Shown: in pieces, positions 1-7,611 of the stretch
How the letters are laid out: the number at the start of each line of letters is the position of its first letter
How positions within the stretch are numbered: position 1 is the stretch's first letter
NCBI RefSeq assembly: GCF_008065375.1
Contig: NZ_VJYI01000014.1
Location: 186,001-250,000 of the forward strand
DNA from: Nonomuraea sp. SYSU D8015
Lineage (GTDB): Bacteria > Actinomycetota > Actinomycetes > Streptosporangiales > Streptosporangiaceae
Direction of reading: 5' to 3'
Length of the DNA stretch: 64,000 nt
Notes under the pieces: model-generated
The model's input: the letters and a program-made list of their open reading frames with translations, nothing else
What the model was told of the DNA's origin: nothing
Databases searched by the model: none
Translations under genes and position numbers: made by a program

Positions 1-516
1 GCCAACGCCATCCACGCGCTCGCCGAGATCGTCACCACCCTGGTGGGGGCCGCGTCCCGGGAGCGCGGCACCACCGTGAACGTCGGGCTGATCAGCGGCG
101 GCACCGGGCGCAACGTGGCGGCCGGGCACGCCAGCTGCGGCGTCGACGTACGCGTCACCGATCCGGCGGAGATGGGACGCATCGACGACGTCTTCGCCGA
201 CCTGCGGGCCGCGGATCCGCGTGTCACGATCTCGGTCACCGGCGAGTGGAACCGGCCCCCGATGACGCCGAACCTGCCCTCGCAGCGGTTGTTCAAGGAG
301 GCGCAGGAGGTGGCCGCCGGGTTCGGCTGGCTGCTGGACGAGGCGGCGGTGGGAGGCGCCAGCGACGGGAACTTCATCTCGGCGCTGGGGCGGGCGGTGC
401 TGGACGGCATGGGGGCGGTGGGCGACGGGGCCCACGCCCGTCACGAGCACGTCCTGGTCGACCACATCCCGGAGCGCACGGCGCTGACGATCGGCCTGGT
501 GACGGCGCTCGCGTAG
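1..516 (+). CDS. M20-family metallopeptidase, C-terminal part
   Basis: The frame is already open at base 1, so the N-terminal half lies outside the window; about 171 codons are visible. The first part (GGTGRNVAAGHASCGVDVR) resembles the dimerisation lid of carboxypeptidase G2/ArgE/DapE-type peptidases, and GGASDGNF is the typical catalytic-domain turn of the family. The last metal-ligand histidine probably lies in HARHEHV near the end. The family hydrolyses amide bonds of N-acyl amino acids or small peptides with a two-zinc centre; the substrate cannot be read from this fragment. Only degraded gene fragments follow it downstream. Confidence 0.8.
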   Translation, partial: ANAIHALAEIVTTLVGAASRERGTTVNVGLISGGTGRNVAAGHASCGVDVRVTDPAEMGRIDDVFADLRAADPRVTISVTGEWNRPPMTPNLPSQRLFKEAQEVAAGFGWLLDEAAVGGASDGNFISALGRAVLDGMGAVGDGAHARHEHVLVDHIPERTALTIGLVTALA

Positions 517-570
517 GAGCCGATCCCGGACGTGGCACCGGACGGGTCATCGTTGTCAGCCGATGGGTCT

Positions 571-807
571 TCAGCCGTTGCCGGATGCGACGGACGGCCG
601 GCCCGGTCCGTCACCGTCCGGCGTTCGCACGGCGGGAAATCTTTTCACGAGGAGCAGTATCCCCAGGGCGATCTCGAAGAGGCCGCCGGGGATCGACGGG
701 ACCAGGCCGGCGCTGTAACCGAGGATCTCGGCGATCGTGCCGGCCAGGAGGACGGCGTATCCGGCCGACCGTTTCCCGCGCCTCATGGAGGTGGCGACGG
801 AGCACAT
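571..807 (-). pseudogene. Membrane-protein fragment, DUF4386-like C-terminus
   Basis: Up to 78 codons contain two hydrophobic segments (YAVLLAGTIAEILGY and GGLFEIALGILLLVKRFP). The second resembles the last helix of DUF4386 multi-pass membrane proteins, which are normally over 200 residues. No N-terminal helices are present and the frame abuts a TetR remnant on the other strand, so I read this as the tail of a deleted gene. The family assignment is weak. Confidence 0.4.
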
Positions 808-916
808 CCTCCGGCCCGGCTACGACTTCGCGAACGAGTTCGACTACGGGCTCAACCTGATCCTCGACGCCCTCGCCCGATCCCTCCCCGGCGACGGCGG
901 CCACCCGAGCCCCTGA
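773..916 (+). pseudogene. TetR-family regulator, C-terminal remnant
   Basis: The frame reads MEVATEHILRPGYDFANEF and then DYGLNLILDALA before its stop, a typical ending of TetR/AcrR C-terminal domains (HLLRPGYDF..EFDFGLDLILDGL). The DNA-binding N-terminal half is absent upstream, where the opposite-strand membrane-protein fragment lies instead. Deletion has therefore probably fused the tails of two neighbouring convergent genes. Start and expression are unlikely. Confidence 0.55.
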
Positions 917-994
917 TCACCACGCCCGTCTCAGCCCTTCGCGCCGGTGTGGGAGGAGTGCCGCAGAGAACCGGCACGCGGGTCGAGCGGCCGG

Positions 995-2134
995 TCAGCC
1001 GAAGACGCGGTCGCGGGTCAGGTCGAGGGCCGTCAGGACGGCACCCTGGAGGACCGCGTTGCCCTCGACCGTGCTCGCACGGATCTCCGTCGGCGCCGGC
1101 GCCCCCGCCCGCAGACGCTCGGACACCAGTGCGGCAAGCTCGTCCCCGCCCTCATGCCCGATCTTGCCGCCGAGCACCACCAGCCCCGGATCAAGCAGCG
1201 CAACGAAGGCGAAGGCCCCCTTGGCGACCCGCTCGGCCAGTTCCTCCCGCCCCAGCTCGCGGGCGACCCGGGCCTCCACCTGCTCGCAGTACGGCACACC
1301 GCCCACCTCGAGGAACCCGACCTCCCCCGCGCCACCGGACGCCCCCCGGCGCAGCCGTCCGCCGAGCACGACGGCCGCCCCCACCCCGTCGTCCAGCCAG
1401 AGCAGCACGAAGTCCTCGCTTCCTCGCGCCGCCCCCGTACGTAGCTCGGCGATGGCCGCGAGGTTCACCTCGTTCTCCAGGACGACGGGCACATCGAGTC
1501 GCTGACGTACGGCCCCCACCACACCGCGCCGCCACCCCGGCACGTCCCCGTTCTCCGACACCAGATCGCCGGCGCGCGGATCCACGAGCCCAGGTGCGCC
1601 GATCACGACCGTGTCCAGGACCCGCCCCCCGGCCGCTTCCCGGACCACGTCCGCGATCAGCTCGTCCAGCGCGCCGCCGCCCTCCCCCGGAGCACCTGAT
1701 GCGCCGGCGACCTGCCCGCCCGCGGTCCCGTCAGGCTGCCCCCCGTTCGCATTCCCGTCGTTCGCATTCCCGTCGTTCGCGGACCCGGTAACCCGTCCCG
1801 TCGCCGAGCCGACGACCTGCCCCGTGATGTCGGCGACCGTCACATTGACGGCATCACGCCGCACATCGACGCCCGCCACGTGGGCCCGATCCGCCACCAG
1901 GCCGTACAACCGCGCGTTCGGCCCTCTCCGATCCTCCCCGCACTCCCCCATGACCTCGATGAGCCCGCCTCCCCGCAACCGCTCGATCAGGTCGGACACA
2001 GTGGGCCTGGACAGCCCCGTCAGCGCGCGAAGCTGGGGCGCGGTGAGAGGTCCGCGTTCGAGCAGCAGGTCGAGGGCCAGCCGGTCGTTGATGGCGCGGG
2101 CCATGGCGGGAGTCGCGGTCTTCACGACTCTCAT
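995..2134 (-). CDS. ROK-family transcriptional regulator
   Basis: The 379-residue protein has an N-terminal winged helix (about residues 10-70; LTAPQLRALTGLSRPTVSDL) and a C-terminal ROK sugar-binding fold (VIGAPGLVDP, ENEVNLAA, GGAGEVGF). It should act as a sugar-responsive repressor rather than a kinase: the ROK catalytic Asp of the ENDxN motif is Glu here, and the Cys-rich zinc motif and its paired His (normally GEIGH) are missing (GEVGF, a single Cys). Residues around 118-130 hold a small NANDG-type repeat, an unusual low-complexity loop. It diverges from an MFS transporter across a 65-bp gap with two operator copies, so it probably represses that transporter and itself. Confidence 0.85.
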   Translation of the reverse strand: MRVVKTATPAMARAINDRLALDLLLERGPLTAPQLRALTGLSRPTVSDLIERLRGGGLIEVMGECGEDRRGPNARLYGLVADRAHVAGVDVRRDAVNVTVADITGQVVGSATGRVTGSANDGNANDGNANGGQPDGTAGGQVAGASGAPGEGGGALDELIADVVREAAGGRVLDTVVIGAPGLVDPRAGDLVSENGDVPGWRRGVVGAVRQRLDVPVVLENEVNLAAIAELRTGAARGSEDFVLLWLDDGVGAAVVLGGRLRRGASGGAGEVGFLEVGGVPYCEQVEARVARELGREELAERVAKGAFAFVALLDPGLVVLGGKIGHEGGDELAALVSERLRAGAPAPTEIRASTVEGNAVLQGAVLTALDLTRDRVFG

Positions 2135-2141
2135 AATAATC

Positions 2142-2183
2142 AGGGAGCCTGCCTAAAACCTCTTTTCATCAGGAAGCCTGCCT
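2142..2183. promoter_or_regulatory. Twin operator between ROK regulator and MFS gene
   Basis: Two near-identical 13-bp imperfect palindromes, AGGGAGCCTGCCT (2142-2154) and AGGAAGCCTGCCT (2171-2183), fit AGGnAGnCTnCCT. Their starts are 29 bp apart, close to three helical turns. They fill most of the divergent intergenic region, so the adjacent ROK protein is the obvious binder; that assignment is an inference. Confidence 0.6.
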
Positions 2184-2199
2184 GTTAATTTTCTGAGGC

Positions 2200-3543
2200 A
2201 TGAGCCCTCATCGTGCCATCGCGGCCGTCTTCGCCGCGCACGGCGCCGTGGCCGGCAGCCTGTCCACGCGCATCCCCTGGATCCAGGGCCATCTCGACCT
2301 CACGCCGGGCACGCTCGGCCTGGGGCTGCTGTTCCCGTCGATCGGCGCCTTCATCGGCATGCCCTTAGCCAGCCGCCTCGCGTACCGCTTCGGCAGCCGC
2401 ACCGCCACCCGCGCCCTGATCGCCCTGTGGTGCGCCGGCCTGGCCCTGCCCGCGCTCGCGCCGTCACCGGCCGGGCTGTTCGCGGTGTTCCTGCTCTTCG
2501 GCAGCGCGGCCGGCATGTCCGACGTGGTCATGAACGCCCACGCGGTCGAGGTCGAACGCCGCCTCGGCCGGCCGATCATGTCCGGCCTGCACGGCATGTG
2601 GTCCGTCGGCAGCCTGGCGGCAGCCGCCCTCGGCGCCCTGGCCGCCCAGTCCGGCCTCGACGCACGCATCCACCTGGGAGCGGTCTCGGTCACCCTCGTG
2701 GCCGCGAGCGCGGTGGCCGGCCGGAGCCTGCTCCCCGACGGCACAATGACCGGGGAGGAGCCGCAGGCCGGAGGCGTGCCCGCCGACGCACCCCCGCCCC
2801 GGCGTTTCGCATTGCCCACGCGCGCCATCCTGACCATCGGCCTGGTGGGCTTCTGCGCGACGTTCGCCGAGGGCGCCAGTTCCAACTGGGCCGCCTACCT
2901 CACCAAGGTCGCCGACGCCGGTCCCGGCCTGGCCGCCGCCGGATACACCGTCTTCATGCTCTGCATGGCCGGCATGCGTCTGGTGGGCGATCGGGCCGTC
3001 CGGTGGTTCGGCCCCGTGGCGGCCGTCAGGACGGGCGGGATCGTGGCGGCCGTCGGCGGCGTCATCGTGGTCACGTCCCGCACCCCGGCCCCGGCCATCG
3101 CCGGATTCGCCCTGGTCGGGCTGGGCATTGCGGTGACAGTGCCGCTCGTGTTCGCGGCGGCCGGCAGGGCCGGGGCCACTCCGGGCGAGGGTGTGGCGGG
3201 CGTGGCCACGATCACATACCTGTCGGGCCTGATCGCCCCGGCCGTGACGGGATGGGTCGCGGGCGCCCTCAACTACCCCACGGCATTCGCACTGATCACC
3301 GCCGTGGTCGTCCTCCTGCCACTCCTCGCTCCCGCCCTCCGCCCCTCCCCGGACACATCCGTGCACCCGGCACGCATCCATGGGAGACATGAGGAAGCTG
3401 ACAGTGCACTCGGCGGATGCGACAAGCCTTCGGCAGGTCCGCTCACCAGCTCAGCACCTTCGGCCGCCCGGCCCGAGCCGGCAGCCGCTCACGCAGCACC
3501 CGCACGCCCAGCGGGACCAGGGCCACGCAGAGCAGGCCGGTGA
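2200..3543 (+). CDS. MFS transporter
   Basis: The product has about 12 hydrophobic segments with typical MFS features: an N-terminal IPWIQGHLDLTPGTLG stretch, a basic cytoplasmic loop (RLAYRFGSRTATR), and a second half starting near residue 205 after a proline-rich central loop. It resembles the YbjJ/fucose-permease-like group, with sugar or drug export both possible. The start follows a TGAGG ribosome-binding site. The frame stays open about 100 bp into the opposite gene's 3' end; residues beyond about 390 are Ala/Pro/Arg-rich and may reflect a lost stop codon. Divergence from the ROK regulator suggests a carbohydrate-linked substrate. Confidence 0.85.
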   Translation: MSPHRAIAAVFAAHGAVAGSLSTRIPWIQGHLDLTPGTLGLGLLFPSIGAFIGMPLASRLAYRFGSRTATRALIALWCAGLALPALAPSPAGLFAVFLLFGSAAGMSDVVMNAHAVEVERRLGRPIMSGLHGMWSVGSLAAAALGALAAQSGLDARIHLGAVSVTLVAASAVAGRSLLPDGTMTGEEPQAGGVPADAPPPRRFALPTRAILTIGLVGFCATFAEGASSNWAAYLTKVADAGPGLAAAGYTVFMLCMAGMRLVGDRAVRWFGPVAAVRTGGIVAAVGGVIVVTSRTPAPAIAGFALVGLGIAVTVPLVFAAAGRAGATPGEGVAGVATITYLSGLIAPAVTGWVAGALNYPTAFALITAVVVLLPLLAPALRPSPDTSVHPARIHGRHEEADSALGGCDKPSAGPLTSSAPSAARPEPAAAHAAPARPAGPGPRRAGR

Positions 3544-4189
3544 CCAGCACATCCGGGATCGAGGCGCCCTTCAGCACGCCCATCCAGGTGCCTCCCGCCA
3601 GCAGGAGCATCACGGCACGGGCGGTACCGAACAGGCCCGAGCGCCAAGCGGCGATGGCCAGCAGGAGAGAGCCCGCGTACTGGCCGACCGAGGCCCATAC
3701 CGGTACTCGCCATGGTCCGTAGGAGATGTCCACGTACTCCTTCATGATCGCGTTCGTCGCCTGGTCCAGCCCGAGGATCTCCGTGAGCTGGAAGGCGGTC
3801 TGGTCGGCGCCGGCGAAGTACAGGCGGGCGAAGAGCCCGGCGACCAGCAGGGTGGCGCCCCAGAAGGCGAGGCCGCCGCCCACGTGCTGAGCCAGGGTGA
3901 CGAACGCGGGGAAGAGCAGCATCGCCCCCAGTGCGAAGACCGCGTAGGAGAGGGTGAGCAGGGCGGGCTCTGAGGTGTAGGCGAGAAGCTGGCCGTAGGC
4001 GGCGAACGGCTTCGTCTCGGCCCACGCCTGCTGCTGAGGGGTGAGGGCGATGATCGTGGTCAGGTAACGCAGCAGGTATCCGGCGCACAGCACGACCGGC
4101 CCCACGACGAGCGACACGCCGCCGATCCACCGTCCGGGGAAGGATGTGTTCACGGGGCGAGCCTGGCGAAGGTGACCCGGGTGGATCAT
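3443..4189 (-). CDS. Multi-pass membrane protein of unknown function
   Basis: The 248-residue protein has about six to seven hydrophobic helices (for example VSLVVGPVVLCAGYLL, ALLTLSYAVFALGAMLLFPAF, ATLLVAGLFARLYFAG, VLVTGLLCVALVPLGV). It has no catalytic motif I can recognise; the general look is that of DUF4386-like or hypothetical actinobacterial membrane proteins. Its 3' end overlaps the tail of the convergent MFS gene by about 100 bp, implying that one of the two C-termini is not ancestral. A broken VOC-family gene lies directly upstream on the same strand. Confidence 0.7.
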   Translation of the reverse strand: MIHPGHLRQARPVNTSFPGRWIGGVSLVVGPVVLCAGYLLRYLTTIIALTPQQQAWAETKPFAAYGQLLAYTSEPALLTLSYAVFALGAMLLFPAFVTLAQHVGGGLAFWGATLLVAGLFARLYFAGADQTAFQLTEILGLDQATNAIMKEYVDISYGPWRVPVWASVGQYAGSLLLAIAAWRSGLFGTARAVMLLLAGGTWMGVLKGASIPDVLVTGLLCVALVPLGVRVLRERLPARAGRPKVLSW

Positions 4190-4240
4190 CCATCGATCGT
4201 CAACCAGTACACCTGACGAAAGTCAGGTCAGGACTGTCCC

Positions 4241-4511
4241 TCAGTGCAGGCAGAACTCGTTGCCCTCCGGGTCGCGCATGACGTACGTCATCGGCCCGCG
4301 ATCGCTGTGCGTCTCGATCAGTTGCGCACCGAGCGTTCGACCTCGGCCGCCTTCCGGTCGGCGTCGACATGGATGTCAAGATGCACCCGGTTCTTCGCGA
4401 CCTTGCCCTCGGGGAGCCGAACACCTGCACCCAGAACGCGGCCTGAGCGTGCGGGTCGACGCAGTCGAATGTCACCTGTGTTCTCATCGGCCACCATCTT
4501 GCCAAAGCCAT
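4241..4511 (-). pseudogene. VOC/glyoxalase-like protein, deleted and frameshifted
   Basis: Pieces of a glyoxalase-like protein occur in order but in different frames. First comes TQVTFDCVDPHAQAAFW (the N-terminal beta-alpha-beta of this family), then NRVHLDIHVDADRKAAEVE with a premature stop, then MTYVMRDPEGNEFCLH at the end. Intact members are about 120-135 residues with an extra central stretch, so the gene has lost internal sequence and carries at least two frameshifts. It is unlikely to yield a folded protein. Confidence 0.7.
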
Positions 4512-4569
4512 GCCTTCGTGGCCGCCGACAGGCGAGATAGGCGGGACAGCGCGTCCGAGGCGGCGCTGA

Positions 4570-4977
4570 TCAGTCGAGAACGGCGGTGGCTTCGACCTCG
4601 ACCAGAAGATCAGGCTCGCCCAGTGCCGCGACGCCCAGCAGCGTGATCGGTTTGACCGGGTCGATCCCCAGCTTCGCGGCCGCCCGGGCGACCCCCTCGC
4701 CCAGCAGCGGCATCTTGTCGGGCGTCCAGTCGACGACGTAGATGGTCAGCTTGGCAACGTCAGCGAAGGAGCCGCCGATCTCGGCCAGGGCGGTGGCGAC
4801 ATTGAGGTATGCCTGCTCGACTTGAGCCGCCAGGTCTCCCTCCCCGACCCGCCGGCCCTCGGCATCGCGGGCGACCTGGCCCGCCAGGAACACCAGTCTC
4901 GTCCCGGTGGCGATCGACAACTGACGGTAGACCTCGGGTTTCGGCAGTCCGTCGGGGTTGATCAACGTCACGGCCAT
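4570..4977 (-). CDS. RidA/YjgF/YER057c family protein
   Basis: At 135 residues the protein has the usual family size and the expected pattern: GTRLVFLAGQVARD near residue 27, QVEQAYLNVATALAEIGGSFADVAKLTIYV in the middle and PDLLVEVEATAVLD at the end. RidA proteins deaminate reactive enamine/imine intermediates, but many paralogues lack the catalytic Arg. No clear Arg is visible at the usual position (GVAALGEPDLLVEVEA, where RidA has an Arg just before the final strand), so deaminase activity is doubtful. A good ribosome-binding site (AAGGAG) precedes the ATG. It diverges from a TetR gene across a palindrome and is probably its target. Confidence 0.85.
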   Translation of the reverse strand: MAVTLINPDGLPKPEVYRQLSIATGTRLVFLAGQVARDAEGRRVGEGDLAAQVEQAYLNVATALAEIGGSFADVAKLTIYVVDWTPDKMPLLGEGVARAAAKLGIDPVKPITLLGVAALGEPDLLVEVEATAVLD

Positions 4978-5024
4978 GTCCGCTCCTTGGCATCAGCGCA
5001 GGCTAGTTCGGCAACGCCTCAAAC

Positions 5025-5039
5025 CATAGCAGTGTTATG
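5025..5039. promoter_or_regulatory. Palindromic operator between RidA and TetR genes
   Basis: CATAGCAGTGTTATG is a 15-bp dyad with CATA/TATG arms and a nearly symmetric core (two mismatching positions plus the centre). It sits immediately before the TetR coding region and about 50 bp from the RidA start, the usual place for autoregulation by the divergent TetR protein. Confidence 0.5.
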
Positions 5040-5051
5040 TATTGTTGTGCC

Positions 5052-5657
5052 GTGGTGAGGACGAAGGACCCGGCGATCCGCTCTCTGCTGATCGACCGGG
5101 CCGCGCAGATGCTCGCCGCTCGCGAGCCGGTCACCCTCCGCTCACTGGTCGCGGGCACCGGCGTCTCGACGATGGCGGTCTACACCTACTTCGGCGGCAT
5201 GGACCGGCTGTGGAAAGCGATGCGGCAGGAAGGCTTCACGCGCCTGGCCGCCCGGCTCGACGCCGTGTCGCCGTCCGCGGATCCGGTGCGGGACCTGGCC
5301 GCACTCGGCGCCGCCTACCTGTCCAACGCCCTGGCCGGCCCCGACCTCTACCGGGTCATGTTCGACGCCGGGTTCGAGCTCGAGGACGCCGCAGCCGCCG
5401 ACGAGACCTTGCACTGCCTGGTCCGGGCCGTCGAACGGGCTCAGGCCGCCGGCCGCTTCCGCGACGACCTCGACCCGCTGGAGCTGGCCACGCAGAGCTG
5501 GACCATCGGTCACGGCCTCGCATCACTGGTCGCCACCGGGCCCCTGCCCCGGCAAGCGCTCGCTCACGGCGTGCCCCTGCTGACGGCTCTGTTCACGAGC
5601 GCAGGCGACGACCCCGGCCAATGCCGCCGGTCGGTCGAGAGCGGCTGGCGCCTCTGA
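5052..5657 (+). CDS. TetR/AcrR-family transcriptional regulator
   Basis: The N-terminal TetR helix-turn-helix is clear (AREPVTLRSLVAGTGVSTMAVYTYFGGMDRLW). The C-terminal domain (LAALGAAYLSNALAGPDLYRVMFDAGFE) looks like the WHG-type ligand domain. An ATG at 5037 lies inside the palindromic operator and lacks a ribosome-binding site, so a GTG at 5052 or 5055 is preferred and the message may be nearly leaderless. Divergence from the RidA gene suggests that it controls that gene. The ligand is unknown. Confidence 0.8.
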   Translation: MVRTKDPAIRSLLIDRAAQMLAAREPVTLRSLVAGTGVSTMAVYTYFGGMDRLWKAMRQEGFTRLAARLDAVSPSADPVRDLAALGAAYLSNALAGPDLYRVMFDAGFELEDAAAADETLHCLVRAVERAQAAGRFRDDLDPLELATQSWTIGHGLASLVATGPLPRQALAHGVPLLTALFTSAGDDPGQCRRSVESGWRL

Positions 5658-5702
5658 TATCCGATCTCCGCCGGGAGTTGCATGGAGGCGCCGCGCCCCG
5701 CC

Positions 5703-5764
5703 GGGCCGTGGCGCGGCGGGCGGTGGCGCGGCGGGCCGTGGCGCGGCGGGCCGTGGCGCGGCGG
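5703..5764 (+). repeat. 15-bp GC-rich tandem repeat
   Basis: About four copies of CCGTGGCGCGGCGGG stand head to tail between the TetR and methyltransferase 3' ends. The second copy has one substitution. It lies in the convergent intergenic gap and codes for nothing I recognise. Such short arrays are variable in copy number. Confidence 0.8.
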
Positions 5765-5772
5765 CTCGCGGG

Positions 5773-6504
5773 TCACTCCCCCGCCCGCCGGGCCAGGAAC
5801 ACGTACTCCTTGCCCGGCCGGTCGGGCGCGTCGCGGACCTCCTCCACCGCGTACCCGTGCGCCACCAGCGCCGCCTCGACCTCCTCCCGCTCCCGGAAAC
5901 GCAGCGTCGAGTCCGACGTCAGCACCGCCCCGTCCGCCGCGAAGACCCAGGTGCCGCGGAAAGTCACCAGCGGCCCGCTGACGTCCGTCACCTCGAACCA
6001 GTTCTCCACCGTGCCGACCCCGTCGATCTCGACGACCCGGTACGACTCCGCGCGGTTCCACTCCAGCCAGGCCCGCCGCGCCGGTACGCGGGTCTCGAAC
6101 ACCAGGTGCCCGCCGGGCCGCAGCGCCTCGTGGATCCCGCGCAGCGTCCTGTCCCAGTCGTCCGGCTCGACGATCGCCTGGGCGACGTTCGCGGTCATGG
6201 TCGCCAGGTCGACCCGCATCGGCGGAAGACGCGTCGCGTCGCCGTGGATCCAGCGCACCCGCTCGCCGCCCGGCTTGGCCCGGGCCACGTCGAGCGAAGC
6301 GGCGGCCGGGTCCACCCCGGTCACCTCGATCCCGCGGCCGGCCAGGAGCAGCGCGAACGTTCCGGTGCCGCAACCGACGTCCAGCACGCTGCGGACCCCG
6401 AGCTCAGCGACGATGGCGGCGTACACCTCCAGGTCGCTGCGGTCGGGATCGAGCGGATCGTAGACCGCGGCCAACCGCGGATGCTCGAAGAGATCGTCAG
6501 CCAT
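5773..6504 (-). CDS. Class I SAM-dependent methyltransferase
   Basis: The 243-residue protein carries the SAM-binding motif I VLDVGCGTGTFALLLAGRG (about residues 40-58), the acidic loop VTGVDPAAASLDVAR, motif II-like GDATRLPP and the post-motif LRPGGHLVFETR. It belongs to the broad methyltransferase type 11/25 group, which transfers methyl from SAM to small molecules. The C-terminal 80 residues form a beta-rich cap (ENWFEVTDVSGPLVTFRGTW), common in this group. No neighbour indicates a substrate. Confidence 0.85.
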   Translation of the reverse strand: MADDLFEHPRLAAVYDPLDPDRSDLEVYAAIVAELGVRSVLDVGCGTGTFALLLAGRGIEVTGVDPAAASLDVARAKPGGERVRWIHGDATRLPPMRVDLATMTANVAQAIVEPDDWDRTLRGIHEALRPGGHLVFETRVPARRAWLEWNRAESYRVVEIDGVGTVENWFEVTDVSGPLVTFRGTWVFAADGAVLTSDSTLRFREREEVEAALVAHGYAVEEVRDAPDRPGKEYVFLARRAGE

Positions 6505-6936
6505 GGGAAAACCCTACGGCGTGCGTCCGTCAAGCCGATCCGCCGGAACACGGACGACGAACAGCCGACAGGCACAAGCAAGGGTCGCCTTGGACGCTGC
6601 TGGGCAACGGATTCCACCGAGAAGAAGGGCAATGTGAGCTCAGCTACGCCGTCGCGGCCCTTGCGTGGCGAACCAGGGCCGCCAGGATCAAGGTTGTGAA
6701 CCAAGGACGGGCGTATTGGCGGCGAGTACATAAGAGGTGTGGAGCTCCGCCCCTCCTGCCTGCGGAGTTGCAGGTCAGCTAGGGTGTCAGGGTCCGCATC
6801 CGGCCAGGGGGTGCCGTGCAACGGCACCCCGGCCGCCGTCACCGCACACGACATCGTCATACCGAACTAGCGCTCGGCCCGCCCGGCCGGGGCGGGCCGG
6901 GCTTCTTCCATGCACCCGGCGCACACGGCTCTGGGA
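6505..6936. other. Intergenic region with stem-loops
   Basis: No convincing gene is present. The main structure is a perfect 9-bp hairpin at 6808-6830 (GGGGTGCCG, loop TGCAA, CGGCACCCC), plus the terminator-like stem at 6875-6899. A 20-codon frame with GTG at 6811 crosses the hairpin but has no ribosome-binding site. Confidence 0.5.
6875..6899. terminator. Terminator-like hairpin after the two-component operon
   Basis: A 9-bp GC stem (CGGCCCGCC / GGCGGGCCG) with a 7-nt loop lies just past the response-regulator stop. On the plus strand it is followed by GGCTTCTTCC, a weak T-rich tract. It probably ends transcription from one or both sides. Confidence 0.5.
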
Positions 6937-7611
6937 TCACGCGTTTGCGTGTCCAGGTCTGACCAGGCCCGTCTCGTAGGCGAAGACGGCGACTTGGGTG
7001 CGGTCGCGCAGCTGGAGCTTGTTCAGGATGCGGCCCACGTGAGTCTTGACGGTCTGTTCCGCGAGGACGAGCCGGCCCGCGATCTCCGCGTTCGACAGGC
7101 CGTGGGCGATGAGGGCGACCACCTCGGTCTCGCGTTCGGTGAGGTCGCCGACGCGGGCCTGGGCCGGGGGCCGCGGGGTGCCGCCCAGCCGGGAGAACTC
7201 CGCGATGAGTCGCCTGGTGATGTTCGGGGAGAGCAGGGCCTCGCCCGCGGCCACGACGCGTACGGCCTCGGCGAGCTGGACACCCGAGGCGTCCTTGAGC
7301 AGGAATCCGCTGGCGCCCGCCCGCAGCGCCTCGTACACGTATTCGTCGAGGTCGAACGTCGTCAGGATGAGGACCTTGGTGGCGAGGCCGGGATCCGCGG
7401 TGATGCGGCGAGCGGCCTCGATGCCGTTCAGCCCGGGCATCCGGATGTCCATCACGATCACGTCGGGGTGCAGGTCGGCGGCCTTGGCGACGGCGTCGGC
7501 GCCGTCCTCGGCCAGGCCCACGACCTGGATGCCGGGCTGGGCGTTGAGAAGGACGGAGAAACCCTCGCGGACCATGGCCTGGTCATCGGCGATGAGCACG
7601 CGGATCGTCAC
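6937..7611 (-). CDS. NarL/LuxR-type response regulator
   Basis: The 224-residue protein is a standard receiver plus LuxR helix-turn-helix. The receiver starts IRVLIADDQAMVREG and carries the phosphoacceptor Asp55 in VIVMDIRMPG and the Lys in a KVLILTTF strand. The DNA-binding domain has LTERETEVVALIAHG and AEQTVKTHVGRILNKL. Its start overlaps the end of the histidine kinase gene by 4 bp (ATGA), so the two are translationally coupled and should form one phosphorelay. Co-transcription with the acyltransferase and secreted hydrolase suggests control of envelope functions. Confidence 0.95.
   Translation of the reverse strand: MTIRVLIADDQAMVREGFSVLLNAQPGIQVVGLAEDGADAVAKAADLHPDVIVMDIRMPGLNGIEAARRITADPGLATKVLILTTFDLDEYVYEALRAGASGFLLKDASGVQLAEAVRVVAAGEALLSPNITRRLIAEFSRLGGTPRPPAQARVGDLTERETEVVALIAHGLSNAEIAGRLVLAEQTVKTHVGRILNKLQLRDRTQVAVFAYETGLVRPGHANA

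Noticed and set aside
6811..6870. 20-codon frame starting GTG within the 6808-6830 hairpin
   Set aside because: No ribosome-binding site, no recognisable product, and the hairpin would hide the start.
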